Source: JAJDXW01 sp965202895
GTDB lineage: Bacteria > Pseudomonadota > Gammaproteobacteria > HK1
Assembly (NCBI GenBank): GCA_965202895.1
Contig: OZ241901.1
Span: forward strand, 682,001 to 746,000
DNA: 64,000 nt
Reading direction: 5' to 3'
This document shows, in pieces, positions 25,222 to 34,767 of this stretch. Under the pieces are notes generated by a model. The model was not told the origin of the DNA, made no database searches, and was given only the letters and a program-made list of their open reading frames with translations. The translations under genes were made by a program, and so were the position numbers. Position 1 is the stretch's first letter. Every line of letters begins with the position of its first letter.

Positions 25222-26328
25222 CTATCCGTCGTTGACCGGGCGCGGCCCCGATTCGTCCGGAGGGAGGGGCCGGGGCTGGCGCTTCGCGATCCGGACCTCG
25301 CGGACGACGACCAGCTCGTTCGCATTCTTCGCGTGCGTCCTGCGCCAGCGCTCGATCGCCCGGGCCGCGGCGCGGCGGTCGTCCCCGCGAAGTCCTTCCT
25401 CGCGGAGCACGACACGTTTTCGCCCCGTGGTCTCGATGACGATCTCGTACCAGCACCGCAGCCGCATCCGAAGCGGGGGCGCACTGCGCCGCCCGGAAAG
25501 CCCATCCGCTCCAATCCAATTCACGTATCGGAAGCGATCCTCCTCGTCGACGGTGCGCCACCGGGAGTCGGGATCTCCACCCAACGGCGAGCGCCCCGCC
25601 CGCATCCTCTCCACCTGCCGCACCGCGTCCACGAGCGCGATCCGGCGTTCGACCCAGGCCGCTTCTCCGATCCAGGCGAACAGGGTCGGGTTCCGCCCCG
25701 TACCGATCGCCCCCGCGACCCGCGGATGTGCGTAGTCGTACATGCCACGCACCCAGATCCCGTTCTCACCGTACCCTTCGGGCGCCGGTTGCTCGCGCAC
25801 GTGGTTGCCGGGTTCGATCCGGGCGATGAATATCTCCCCGATCCACCCTCCGAGTACGCCGCCCTCGACCTCGAAATACTCGTCATCGAGGATATCGTCC
25901 AGCTCCGCCATCCCCCCGTCGATCCGGTATGCGTCCCCCCTCGACCTGAGTGCACGGAGGACGAGCACCGGCCCCGGGTATCCGGCATCCACGTCTTCGA
26001 CGGGCGCTCCATCCTGCCGCCCGCATCCCGTCCACCATCGCCGCGCGTGCTCGAGGGCGTGTCTTGCCTGGCGGATCCGCGGTCCTCGGGTCCAGACGGT
26101 GCGCCCACGGACGGAACGCCTGCTTACCGCCTCGTCGAGCCGGATTCCCACCTCGGCCAACGACGTCTTCGTCCCCGAAAGCGCAGAACCGATCCCCTTC
26201 ACGCTCCGGGCGCCGAGGAGGGCGCCGACTTCCTCGCTCGTGAGCCCCGTTTCGGTTTCCGAGAGCCGGTCGAGGATGGCGAGCCCGGACCAGTACATCG
26301 AAAAGTCGAGATCGTGCGTTTTGCTCAT
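25222..26328 (-). CDS. hypothetical protein with helix-turn-helix-like N-terminus
   Basis: 368 aa from ATG 26328 (MSKTHDLDFSMYWSGLAIL); longer in-frame starts lack support. Not recognised. Residues about 20-60 (DRLSETETGLTSEEVGALL and GSALSGTKTSLAEVGI) look like a winged-helix or DNA-binding unit. The middle is acidic (AELDDILDDEYFEVEGG), and the C-terminus is basic with RCWYEIVIETTGRKRVVL. It is transcribed away from the Uma2 gene at 26556 and towards the unknown pair. It could be a regulator or an additional component of the DUF1156/PLD-helicase locus. Confidence 0.6.
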   Translation of the reverse strand: MSKTHDLDFSMYWSGLAILDRLSETETGLTSEEVGALLGARSVKGIGSALSGTKTSLAEVGIRLDEAVSRRSVRGRTVWTRGPRIRQARHALEHARRWWTGCGRQDGAPVEDVDAGYPGPVLVLRALRSRGDAYRIDGGMAELDDILDDEYFEVEGGVLGGWIGEIFIARIEPGNHVREQPAPEGYGENGIWVRGMYDYAHPRVAGAIGTGRNPTLFAWIGEAAWVERRIALVDAVRQVERMRAGRSPLGGDPDSRWRTVDEEDRFRYVNWIGADGLSGRRSAPPLRMRLRCWYEIVIETTGRKRVVLREEGLRGDDRRAAARAIERWRRTHAKNANELVVVREVRIAKRQPRPLPPDESGPRPVNDG

Positions 26329-26555
26329 GTCCCTATCTTCCCCTCGTCCTGGATCGCGTGCAAACCGAGCCGCCGCCGCGCCGGATGACGGCAGAGCCCG
26401 CCCCCGCGCGCCGTATTCGTGCCCGCGGCATGAGGAATAGGGCGATCTCGATCCCCGGCGAACCCCTCCGGGCGGGCGGTCGCGAAACGAGGTGTACGCA
26501 GGCGCGGCTCCCCGCTGTGGCACAATGCGGCCGGGTTGCAAGGCGGACACCGCGC

Positions 26556-27299
26556 ATGGCCGGATCGGCCTCCTCCTCGACCACCGGCGCTGCCGACGGC
26601 GCCCCGCGGCGGCCGGCCGCCGGGCGACCGCGCCCCCCGGCGCTCGGGAACGGGGACCGGCTCACCCGATGCGAGTTCGAGCGGCGCTACGCCGCGCGGC
26701 CCGATCTCAGGAAGGCGGAGCCGATCGAAGGGGTCGTCCACATGCCGTCGCCCGGGCGCGCCGCCAGCCACGCCGAGCCGCACTATTCGCTGATCGGATG
26801 GCTGGCCGCATACTCTGCCGCCACCCCCGGGGTCCGGGGGGCGGACAACGCCACCGTGCGTCTCGACCTCGACAACGAGCCGCAGCCCGACGCGCTGTTG
26901 CGTATCGAGCGGCGGGAGGGCCGGTCGCGCCTCGATGAAGACGACTACATCGAGGGAGCGCCCGAGCTGGTCGTCGAGGTCGCCGCGAGCAGCGCGGCGA
27001 TCGATCTCCACGACAAGCTGCACGCCTACCGGCGGAACGGCGTGTGCGAGTACCTCGTCTGGCGCACCGGCGAACGGCGCATCGACTGGTACGCGCTGGT
27101 CGAAGGCGACTACCGGCCGTTGCCGCGGACCGGCCGAGGGGTTCTCGAGAGCAACGTCTTTCCCGGGCTGCGCCTCGCCGCCGAAGCGATGATGCGGGGG
27201 GACCTCGCCGCCGTGCTGGCCGAACAGCAAAGGGGCCTGCGGACCCCGGAGCACCGCGAGTTCGTCGCCCGGCTGGCGTCGGCCGAGCCGCACGGCTGA
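26556..27299 (+). CDS. Uma2 family (DUF820) endonuclease-like protein
   Basis: 247 aa, ATG 26556. After an Ala/Pro-rich lead (about 35 residues) come the Uma2 blocks: LTRCEFERRYAARPDLRKAE, EGVVHMPSP, a PQPDALLRIE core, APELVVEVAASSAAID and HDKLHAYRRNGVCEYLVWR. The PD...E-x-x layout of the PD-(D/E)XK-like fold is present. It ends 80 bp before the PLD-SNF2 helicase gene, in the same direction, and may be co-transcribed with it. Whether it belongs to that system is unknown. Confidence 0.8.
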   Translation: MAGSASSSTTGAADGAPRRPAAGRPRPPALGNGDRLTRCEFERRYAARPDLRKAEPIEGVVHMPSPGRAASHAEPHYSLIGWLAAYSAATPGVRGADNATVRLDLDNEPQPDALLRIERREGRSRLDEDDYIEGAPELVVEVAASSAAIDLHDKLHAYRRNGVCEYLVWRTGERRIDWYALVEGDYRPLPRTGRGVLESNVFPGLRLAAEAMMRGDLAAVLAEQQRGLRTPEHREFVARLASAEPHG

Positions 27300-27379
27300 A
27301 GCGAAGCGGCGCTCGGCGGCGCCGGGGGTTCCGGGTCCCGCCGCCGCCCCGGGGCGAGGAAGGGGCAAGGAAGGCGTTC

Positions 27380-30300
27380 GTGCTCACCGACCATGCCTGG
27401 CGGCTCAAGTACACCCCCGAGGACGGGGACCTCGTCCGGCTCTTCTACGTCCCCGCGCTCGAAGACGCGGAGCGCTACGACCGGCTGACCGGGTACTTCA
27501 ACGCCGGCGCCCTCGCCCTCGCGGCCCGCGGGATCGAGGGGCTGGTGCGAAACGGCGGGCGCATGCGCCTCGTGGTCGGGTGCACGCTCGGTCCGCCCGA
27601 GATCGAGGCCATCGAGCGCGGCGAAGCGCTCCGCGAACGGGTCGAGCGGCGCCTCGCCGACCTGCCGCTCGCCCCGCCCGATCCGGCGGCGGCGGACGCC
27701 CTGGAGCTGCTCGCGTGGATGGTCGCGGGCGGGCATCTCGACGTGAAGGTCGCCGTGCCCTGCGACGCGGGCGGCAAGCCGACGCCCGACGGCGCCCTCT
27801 TCCACGAGAAGGCCGGCGTCGTCGAGGACCGGGCCGGCAACCGGATCGCCTGGACGGGCAGCCTCAACGAGACGGCGGCCGGCTGGCGGCGCAATTGGGA
27901 GAGCATCAGCGTCTATACGAGCTGGGGCCCGGAGCCCGAGCGGGTGGACGGCGAGGAGCGGAACTTCGCGCGCCTCTGGGCGGGGCGGGCCGCGCGGGTG
28001 ATCGTGCTCGACGTGCCGGAGGCGGCGCGCCGGGACCTGATGCGCTTCCTGCCCGAGGACCTGCCCGCCCGGCTCCGGGGGAGCGCGGGGGCCGGACGGC
28101 CCGGGCCGGGCGAAGGAGGCGTGCGGAACCCGCCCGCCCCCGCCCCCGCGCCCGGCGGTGCACCCGGACCCGCGCCCGGCCCCGGCGCCGCCCCGGAGAC
28201 CCCGGCCCGTCCCCCGCCCATCGACCGGCGAAGCCTCGTCTGGGCCTTCCTCCGGGACGCGCCCGCCCGCGAGGGCGGCGGCGGCGCCCGCGTCGGCGAG
28301 GCGACCGCCGCGGTGACCCCCTGGCCCCACCAGATACGCGCGTTCGAGCGCCTCTACTCGCGCTGGCCCCCGAAGCTCCTCATCGCCGACGAGGTGGGGC
28401 TCGGCAAGACCATCCAGGCGGGCCTGCTGCTGCGGCAGGCCTGGCTCGCCGGGCGGGCGAGACGGATCCTCATCCTGGCCCCGAAGGCGCTCCTCGCCCA
28501 ATGGCAGATCGAGCTTCGCGAGAAGTTCAACCTCAACTGGCCGATCTACGACGGGCGGAGGCTCGTCCGCTATCCCTCGCCGGCGCTTCGCGGCGGCGGG
28601 CACGGGCACGCGCACGAGCGCGAGGCCGGCCGGAGCGAGTGGCATCGGGAGCCGGCCGTCATCGCCTCGAGCCACCTCATGCGCCGGCGCGACCGGGCCG
28701 CGGCGCTCGTCGAGGAAGCGGCGCCGTGGGATCTGGTGGTGCTCGACGAAGCCCACCATGCCCGGCGCCGGGCGGCGGGGGCGGCGCAGGAAGGCGGGCC
28801 GAACGCCCTGCTCGCGCTGATGCGCGCGCTCCGGGAGCGCACCCAGGGCCTCGTGCTGCTGACCGCGACCCCCATGCAGGTGCACCCCGTCGAGGTCTGG
28901 GACCTCCTGGACCTGTTGGGGCTGCCGCCGGAGTGGACGGCGGGAGCGTTCCTGCAATTCTTCGAGGACGTCGAGCACCCGAATCCGCCGCCGGAGGAGA
29001 TGGAACGGATGGCGGCGCTCTTCCGGGCCGTCGAACGCGATCACGGAGCGGTGGCCGGGGATGCGGCGGCACGCCTCACCGGCATCTCGCCCCTCCGGGC
29101 GGGCAAGGTCCTCCGCGCCCTCCGCGACTCCGCGAGCATCCCGCGCCGGCAACTGGAGACGGCCGAACGCCGGGCGGCCCTCGCGGTCATGCGGGGGCAC
29201 ACGCCGATCCGGCATCTCGTCTCACGGCATACCCGCGAGCTGCTCCGCCGCTACTTCGAGGCGGGGATGCTGACGACGCCGGTCGCGAAGCGCCGGGTCG
29301 AGGATCGGTTCATCGAGATGACGGCGACGGAGCGCGGCCTCTACGAGGCGGTCGAAGACTACATCGCGAGCACGTACGACCAGGCGTCCGCGGCCGAGCG
29401 GTCGGCGGTCGGGTTCGTGATGACCATCTACCGCCGGCGGCTCGCGAGCAGCTTCCGTTCGCTTCGCGCCACCCTGGAGAGGCGCCTCGAGGCCATCGGG
29501 CGTGGAGGAGGAGGCGGGAATGGGGGCGGGGCGCCGCTCCTCAGCCTGGACGAGGACGAAGACGCCCCCGACGACGAGGCGGCGGACGAGGCCCCCGATG
29601 CGGAGGAGCTGGCGGAGATCGAGCGCCGGGCGCTCGCCGCCGAGGAACGCGCCGACGTCGAGCGCCTCCTCGACCGCGCCCGGGCGTGCCCGCCGGACAG
29701 CAAGATCGCGGCCCTGAAGGAGGCGCTGGCCGCGCTCCGCGAGGAGGGCTTCGAGCAGGCGATGGTGTTCACCCAGTACACGGACACCATGGACTTCCTC
29801 CGCGACGAGCTTCACCGGGACGGCGAGCTGCGCCTGATGTGCTTCTCGGGGCGGGGCGGAGAGGTCCCGGCCGGCGGCGGGGGCGGCGGAGCGTGGCGCG
29901 GGATCGGCCGGGACGACACGAAGCGCCGGTTCCGGCTCGGCGAGGCCGATGTGCTGCTGTGCACCGACGCCGCCGCCGAGGGCCTCGACTTCCAGTTCTG
30001 CGGCGCCCTCGTCAACTACGACATGCCCTGGAACCCGATGCGGGTCGAGCAGCGGATCGGGCGCATCGACCGCCTCGGCCAGCGGCGCCCGGTCATCCGG
30101 GTCGTCAACCTGCACTACGAGGGGACGGTGGAGACCGACGTGTACCGCGCCCTCCGGAGCCGCATCGGCCTGTTCGAGTCGGTGGTCGGCCGTTTGCAGC
30201 CGATCCTGGCGCAGCTACCGCGGGCCATCTCCGATGCGGTGCTCTCCGGCCGCGGCGGAGGCGCCGGAGAGGGTGGGGACGGCGGCAGCGGGGGCGGCAA

Positions 30301-30739
30301 AGGCGCCGCCGCGGGGAGCGAACACGGCCCCGCCGCGCGCGGGCGCGCCGATCTCGCGGACGCGGTCGAGCGGCAGGCGCACGAGGCCGGATCGGGGGGC
30401 GGCTTCGACCTCGACGCGGCGCTCGGCGAGGAGCTCGCCTTGCCGGATCGCCCGCCGCCCCTCGTGACCCTGGACGACCTCGACCGGATCATCGCGTCCC
30501 CCTCCCTGATACCGCCGGGAACGGAGGTCGAGCCGTTGGGCCATCGCGAGTACGGGCTGCGCGCGCCGGGGATGAGGGAGGCGCTGCGGGTCACCACCGA
30601 CCCCGCCTACTACGAGGAGCACGCGGACAGCGTCGAGCTGTGGTCGCCGGGCAGTCCGCTGTTCAGACCGCCCGAGCTCCCGGGGTCCGGCGGCGAGCCG
30701 GCGCCCGGCGCGACGTTGCGGGAGGTCCTGGACCGGTGA
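27380..30739 (+). CDS. PLD-domain SNF2 helicase, anti-phage type
   Basis: 1119 aa, GTG 27380 with AAGGAAGG five bases upstream. Seen: N-terminal phospholipase-D-like nuclease domain with HEK (142-144) and GSLNET (160-165); a Pro/Gly-rich linker (about 235-280); SNF2 motifs I ADEVGLGKT (about 335-343), Ia ILAPKALLAQW, II DEAHH (about 454), III LLTATPMQ, V DAAAEGLDFQF and VI QRIGRIDRLGQ (about 892-902). Gly-rich inserts interrupt the C-terminal RecA lobe. Proteins with this PLD-plus-SNF2 layout are annotated in other genomes as anti-phage proteins linked to DUF1156 and DUF499 genes. It probably translocates on and cuts foreign DNA (inference). Confidence 0.85.
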   Translation: MLTDHAWRLKYTPEDGDLVRLFYVPALEDAERYDRLTGYFNAGALALAARGIEGLVRNGGRMRLVVGCTLGPPEIEAIERGEALRERVERRLADLPLAPPDPAAADALELLAWMVAGGHLDVKVAVPCDAGGKPTPDGALFHEKAGVVEDRAGNRIAWTGSLNETAAGWRRNWESISVYTSWGPEPERVDGEERNFARLWAGRAARVIVLDVPEAARRDLMRFLPEDLPARLRGSAGAGRPGPGEGGVRNPPAPAPAPGGAPGPAPGPGAAPETPARPPPIDRRSLVWAFLRDAPAREGGGGARVGEATAAVTPWPHQIRAFERLYSRWPPKLLIADEVGLGKTIQAGLLLRQAWLAGRARRILILAPKALLAQWQIELREKFNLNWPIYDGRRLVRYPSPALRGGGHGHAHEREAGRSEWHREPAVIASSHLMRRRDRAAALVEEAAPWDLVVLDEAHHARRRAAGAAQEGGPNALLALMRALRERTQGLVLLTATPMQVHPVEVWDLLDLLGLPPEWTAGAFLQFFEDVEHPNPPPEEMERMAALFRAVERDHGAVAGDAAARLTGISPLRAGKVLRALRDSASIPRRQLETAERRAALAVMRGHTPIRHLVSRHTRELLRRYFEAGMLTTPVAKRRVEDRFIEMTATERGLYEAVEDYIASTYDQASAAERSAVGFVMTIYRRRLASSFRSLRATLERRLEAIGRGGGGGNGGGAPLLSLDEDEDAPDDEAADEAPDAEELAEIERRALAAEERADVERLLDRARACPPDSKIAALKEALAALREEGFEQAMVFTQYTDTMDFLRDELHRDGELRLMCFSGRGGEVPAGGGGGGAWRGIGRDDTKRRFRLGEADVLLCTDAAAEGLDFQFCGALVNYDMPWNPMRVEQRIGRIDRLGQRRPVIRVVNLHYEGTVETDVYRALRSRIGLFESVVGRLQPILAQLPRAISDAVLSGRGGGAGEGGDGGSGGGKGAAAGSEHGPAARGRADLADAVERQAHEAGSGGGFDLDAALGEELALPDRPPPLVTLDDLDRIIASPSLIPPGTEVEPLGHREYGLRAPGMREALRVTTDPAYYEEHADSVELWSPGSPLFRPPELPGSGGEPAPGATLREVLDR

Positions 30740-30873
30740 TCCGGCCCCGCCCGGCCCCGGCGCGCGCCGGAACGGGGCAGGGGCGAGCCCGCGGGGGGTG
30801 GTCCGGGCCTTCCGGTCACCGGCGCGCCGGGCGGCCAGACGCTCCGCCGCACCGCGCCGCCGGAGCCATGCCA

Positions 30874-30915
30874 GGAGCCCCCGGCGCTGTTCGTAAGTTC
30901 TTGAGATAGAGGGTG
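30874..30915 (+). repeat. 40-bp gene-end repeat, copy 3
   Basis: GGAGCCCCCGGCGCTG then TTCGTAAGTTCTTGAGATAG, 135 bp after the helicase stop. Including the GGAGCCCC lead-in, it matches the copy at the end of vsr. Confidence 0.65.
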
Positions 30916-30932
30916 TAGAGAGATTGAAATGG

Positions 30933-30995
30933 ATTCCCGCTTTCGCGGGAATGACGGACTTTCGTGGAATGACGGGTTTTGACGGGGAATGACGG
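30933..30995. repeat. dispersed hairpin/GGAATGACGG repeat
   Basis: Hairpin TTCCCGC-TTTC-GCGGGAA followed by GGAATGACGG three times (30948, 30966, 30986). This is a widespread proteobacterial intergenic repeat whose minus-strand translation reads HSRESGNP. It touches the 40-bp repeat. Confidence 0.7.
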
Positions 30996-31301
30996 GCTGT
31001 CGCGGGGCCTGTCCCGGGTTTCCGCCGACCGAGGTTCGCAAGCCGGGCTTTGCGCGTAATCAGGTATCCCGACGTCTCCCCGGCCTTCGGTTCGGCGTAT
31101 GCGCACCCGCGACCGTGAGCCGGTCGGCATGACCTCCGGGGGGGGGGGGCACGCGCGGAGCGCGGCCGGCGAAGTCCAGGGGTGTACGGCCGTCACCGGC
31201 CTCGGGGGCCGCGCGTGCGGAGCGGGGCCACCCGCACGCCGCCGCGCACGGCCGGCCGTGCAGGGCCGCGCCGATTCCGCGCCGCACCCTCCGGCGGCCG
31301 G

Positions 31302-32720
31302 CTACCCGCCGCTTGCCCGCGCGTGGTGGGCGGCGATCACCTCCGCGACGCAGCACGTGATCCGCTTCCCGGTCGGGACGTGCAGGAATTCGTTCGGGCC
31401 GTGGGCGTTGGACCCGGGGCCGAGCACCCCGGTGATGAGGAACTGCGCCCCCGGAAACCGCTCGCCCAGCATCCCCATGAAGGGGATGGTCCCGCCCTCG
31501 CCCATGTATACCGCCTCGGGGCCGAAGTACGCGGCAGAGGCGCGGCGCACCGCGCGGTCGAGCCAGGGAGCGACGGCCGGCGCCTCCCAGCCGGGGGCGG
31601 CGTGGTCGGCCGAGAACCGCACCCGCGCCCCGTGCGGCGGGTCGCGCTCGAGGACCGCGCGCATCGTCCCGGCCGCCGCCTCCGGGTCGCAGGTCGGCGG
31701 GAGGCGGAGGGAGAGCTTGACGTCGGTGCGGGGGCGGGCCACGTTCCCCGCGTTCCCGATCTCGGGAAGGCCGCCGGCCCCGGTGATCTCCAGGGCCGGG
31801 CGCCACGTGCGGTCGAGCACCAGCTCGACCGGATCGGCGTTCGCCGGGCCGGCCCCGTCCACGAAGGGGAACCGCTCGTGGACGCGGCGGCCGAGGACCG
31901 CCGCCGCCTCGCCGGCCTGGGCGCGCCGCGTGGGGGGGATCTGCGCGTGCAGGGAGTCGAGGACGATCCGGCCGTCGCGCTCGTCCTCGATGCGCGAGAG
32001 CAGCCGGCGAAGGATGCGGAACGTCGAGGGGACGATCCCGCCCGCGTCCCCGGAGTGGACGCCTTCCTCCAGCACCTCGACGCCGAGCGTCCCGCCCGCG
32101 AGGCCGCGGAGCGAGGTCGTGCACCAGAGCCGCTCGTAGTCGCCGCACCCCGAGTCGAGGCAGACGACGAGGCTCGGCGCGCCGATGCGGGGGCGGAGCG
32201 CTTCGAGGTAGTGGGGCAGGTCGTAGCTGCCGCTCTCCTCGCAGGCCTCGATGATCACCACGCAGCGCGCGTGCGGCGCCCCCTGCTCCCGCAACGCCCC
32301 GAGGGCGGCGAGCGAGCCGTAGACCGCGTATCCGTCGTCCGCACCCCCGCGCCCGTAGAGCCGGTCGCCCTCGATCTTCGGCGTCCAGGGGCCGAGGCCG
32401 TCCCGCCAGCCGCTCATCTCGGGCTGCTTGTCGAGGTGGCCGTAGAGGAGCAGGCAGTCGTCGCCCTCCCCCGGAACCTCGATGAAGATGAGAGGGGTGC
32501 GCCCGGGGAGCCGCACCACCTCGAGCGCCGCCCCCTTCGGCGCGTGCGCCTCGCACCAGCGGACCACGTGCGAGACCGCGGCCTCCATGTATCCGTGCTC
32601 GGCCCAGTCCGGGTCGAAGTGCGGCGACTTGTTGGGGATGCGGATGTACTCGACGAGCTCCGGCACGATGGAATCGTCCCAGAGCGCTTCGACGTGGCGG
32701 CGGATTCGCTCGGCGTCCAT
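31302..32720 (-). CDS. M20 family metallopeptidase (dipeptidase-like)
   Basis: 472 aa, ATG 32720. Seen: metal ligand motif YGHLDKQPE, GRGGADDGYA, catalytic IIEACEESGS, LDSGCG, and the dimerisation-domain histidine region EEGVHSGDAGG. A later GTIPFMGMLGERFPG and the C-terminal GPGSNAHGPNEF close the zinc site. This is the cytosolic M20 layout (carnosinase/PepV/ArgE-like), a di-zinc enzyme that cleaves dipeptides or N-acyl amino acids. The substrate is not readable. It marks the end of the defence island; 31060-31301 downstream of it is non-coding. Confidence 0.88.
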   Translation of the reverse strand: MDAERIRRHVEALWDDSIVPELVEYIRIPNKSPHFDPDWAEHGYMEAAVSHVVRWCEAHAPKGAALEVVRLPGRTPLIFIEVPGEGDDCLLLYGHLDKQPEMSGWRDGLGPWTPKIEGDRLYGRGGADDGYAVYGSLAALGALREQGAPHARCVVIIEACEESGSYDLPHYLEALRPRIGAPSLVVCLDSGCGDYERLWCTTSLRGLAGGTLGVEVLEEGVHSGDAGGIVPSTFRILRRLLSRIEDERDGRIVLDSLHAQIPPTRRAQAGEAAAVLGRRVHERFPFVDGAGPANADPVELVLDRTWRPALEITGAGGLPEIGNAGNVARPRTDVKLSLRLPPTCDPEAAAGTMRAVLERDPPHGARVRFSADHAAPGWEAPAVAPWLDRAVRRASAAYFGPEAVYMGEGGTIPFMGMLGERFPGAQFLITGVLGPGSNAHGPNEFLHVPTGKRITCCVAEVIAAHHARASGG

Positions 32721-32951
32721 GATTTCCTCGTTCCGGCCGGAAGGCGTCTCGCGGCGCGGGCCGCGGATGCGAAGCCTACCAGCCGCCGCCGCGATGGCTG
32801 GTCATCCCGATCTCGAAACGAGCCGAGGAACCTCGCCTGCCGGTGACGTTGGACCCGCCGCCCACGTCATTGTGGAGCTCGACGCCGGCGGCGTTCTTCA
32901 TCGACGGGTCCGCCCCCTCCCGTCCGGCGATTCGCCGATAATGGAAGGACG

Positions 32952-34766
32952 ATGATCGCTCCGCTCCGGGTCCTCCAGGACGTCTTCGGGTTCGACGCCT
33001 TCCGGCCCGGCCAGGAAGCCGCCATCGGTGCGTTGCTGGCCGGCCGAAACGTGCTCACCGTGATGCCCACGGGGTCGGGAAAATCGTTGTGCTTCCAGGT
33101 GCCGGCCCTGGTGCTGGAAGGGCTCACCGTCGTCGTGTCCCCGCTCGTCGCCCTGATGCAGGACCAGGTCGCCGCCCTGCGGCTCGCCGGCGTTGCCGCG
33201 GACAGCATCAATTCCTCCCGCGACCGCGCCGACAACGTCGCCGCCTGGCGCCGCGCAACCTCCGGCGAAACCCGGCTGCTCTATCTGGCGCCGGAGAGGC
33301 TCATGACGGACCGGATGCTGGCCGCGCTGGCCGGCCTGCCGGTGAAGCTGTTCGCCATCGACGAAGCCCATTGCATCTCCCAGTGGGGGCCGTCCTTCCG
33401 CCCGGAGTACGAAGACCTCTGCCGGCTGCGGGACCTCTTCCCGCGGGTTCCGATCGCCGCGCTGACCGCGACCGCCGACGCCGTTACCCGCCGGGACATC
33501 GCCCAGCGCCTCTTCGGGGGCGAGATGGAGAGCGTCGTGTTGGGGTTCGATCGCCCCAACATCAGGTTGTCGGTGGAGATGAAGCACGACTGGAAGCGCC
33601 GGCTGCGGACCTTCGTCGCCCGCCATCGGGGCGAGAGCGGCATCGTCTACTGCCTGTCGCGCAGGAAGACGGAGGAAACCGCCGCCCTGCTGGCCGCGGA
33701 CGGCGTGCGGGCGCTCGCTTACCACGCGGGGATGGACAAGCACCACCGGGAGGCCACTCAGAACGTCTTCATGACCGAGCCGGGGGCCGTCATCGTCGCC
33801 ACCATCGCTTTCGGCATGGGGGTCGACAAGCCCGACGTGCGATTCGTCTTCCACACCGACCTGCCGGGCAGCATCGAGTCCTACTACCAGGAGATCGGCC
33901 GCGCCGGCCGCGACGGCGCCCCTGCCGAGGCCTTCATGCTCTACGGTCTCGCCGACATCCGGATGCGCCGCGCGTTCATCGAGGACGAGGAGGCCGGCGA
34001 CGATCGAAAGCGGCGCGAGCACAAGCGCCTCGACGCGCTGCTCGGGTATTGCGAGGCTCCCGCCTGCCGGCGGATCGCCCTGCTCGACTATTTCGGGGAA
34101 CGGGCCGAGGCCTGCGGCAATTGCGACGTCTGTCTCGACCCGGCGGAACGCACCGACGGCACCGAAGACGCCCGGAAGGTCCTCTCGGCGGTCTACCGGT
34201 CCGGTGAACGGTTCGGCGCGGCGCACGTCATCGACATCCTGCGGGGAACGGAGACCGAGAAGATCGCCCGGGCCGGCCACGACCGGCTGCCCACCTTCGG
34301 CGTGGGCGCGGCGCGCGGGAAAGCGGAGTGGCAATCCCTGATCCGCCAGATGGTGGCGACCGGGATCCTGCGGCTCGACGTCTCGGGATACGGCGGGATC
34401 GCGATCACCGACAAGGGGCGCGCGCTGTTGCGGGGCGAGGGGGCCTTCCGATACCGCGAGGACACGGTCGCGAGAACGCCCGCCGCACCGCGAAGACCGC
34501 GCGTTGCGGCGGCCGATCGACCCTTGACGGACGACCAGACGGCGCTGTTGGGGGTCCTCAAGGAGCTTCGCCTCCGGCTCGCCAGGGAACGGGGCGTGCC
34601 GGCCTACATCGTGTTCTCCGACCGTTCGCTCATCGACATGGCGCGGCGCCGTCCGCATTCCGTCGAGGAATTCGCCGAAGTCAACGGCGTCGGCGCGGCC
34701 AAGCTGAAGGATTTCTCGGCACCGTTTCTCGCCGCCATCGCCGGCGCCCTGCCCGACGGCGGCTGA
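32952..34766 (+). CDS. recQ: ATP-dependent DNA helicase RecQ
   Basis: 604 aa, ATG 32952. Seen: motif 0 FRPGQEAAI, motif I MPTGSGKSLCFQVPA, motif II DEAHCISQWG, motif III ALTATAD, motif IV IVYCLSRRK, motif V VATIAFGMGVDKPDVR, motif VI QEIGRAGRDG, the zinc-binding Cys cluster (CEAPACRR...CGNCDVC), an RQC winged helix and a C-terminal HRDC domain (ARRRPHSVEEFAEVNGVG). Full-length RecQ, a 3'-5' helicase for recombination and fork repair. It lies at the island edge but looks like a normal chromosomal copy. Confidence 0.93.
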   Translation: MIAPLRVLQDVFGFDAFRPGQEAAIGALLAGRNVLTVMPTGSGKSLCFQVPALVLEGLTVVVSPLVALMQDQVAALRLAGVAADSINSSRDRADNVAAWRRATSGETRLLYLAPERLMTDRMLAALAGLPVKLFAIDEAHCISQWGPSFRPEYEDLCRLRDLFPRVPIAALTATADAVTRRDIAQRLFGGEMESVVLGFDRPNIRLSVEMKHDWKRRLRTFVARHRGESGIVYCLSRRKTEETAALLAADGVRALAYHAGMDKHHREATQNVFMTEPGAVIVATIAFGMGVDKPDVRFVFHTDLPGSIESYYQEIGRAGRDGAPAEAFMLYGLADIRMRRAFIEDEEAGDDRKRREHKRLDALLGYCEAPACRRIALLDYFGERAEACGNCDVCLDPAERTDGTEDARKVLSAVYRSGERFGAAHVIDILRGTETEKIARAGHDRLPTFGVGAARGKAEWQSLIRQMVATGILRLDVSGYGGIAITDKGRALLRGEGAFRYREDTVARTPAAPRRPRVAAADRPLTDDQTALLGVLKELRLRLARERGVPAYIVFSDRSLIDMARRRPHSVEEFAEVNGVGAAKLKDFSAPFLAAIAGALPDGG

Positions 34767-34767
34767 C

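Larger units (their letters stand above)
30740..31301. other. intergenic region without a gene
   Basis: 562 bp between the helicase stop and the convergent peptidase stop. It holds the 40-bp gene-end repeat and an adjoining cluster of GGAATGACGG repeats. A run of ten G occurs near 31140. I see no credible coding sequence. Confidence 0.6.

Noticed and set aside
19787..30739. DISARM or BREX system
   Set aside because: A methylase, a PLD domain and a SNF2 helicase are present, but there is no drmB (DUF1998) or drmA-like gene, and no pglZ or brxC. The methylase is of the DUF1156 type.
30933..30995. Rho-independent terminator after the helicase gene
   Set aside because: The TTCCCGC/GCGGGAA hairpin is part of a widespread dispersed repeat and is not followed by a T-tract.
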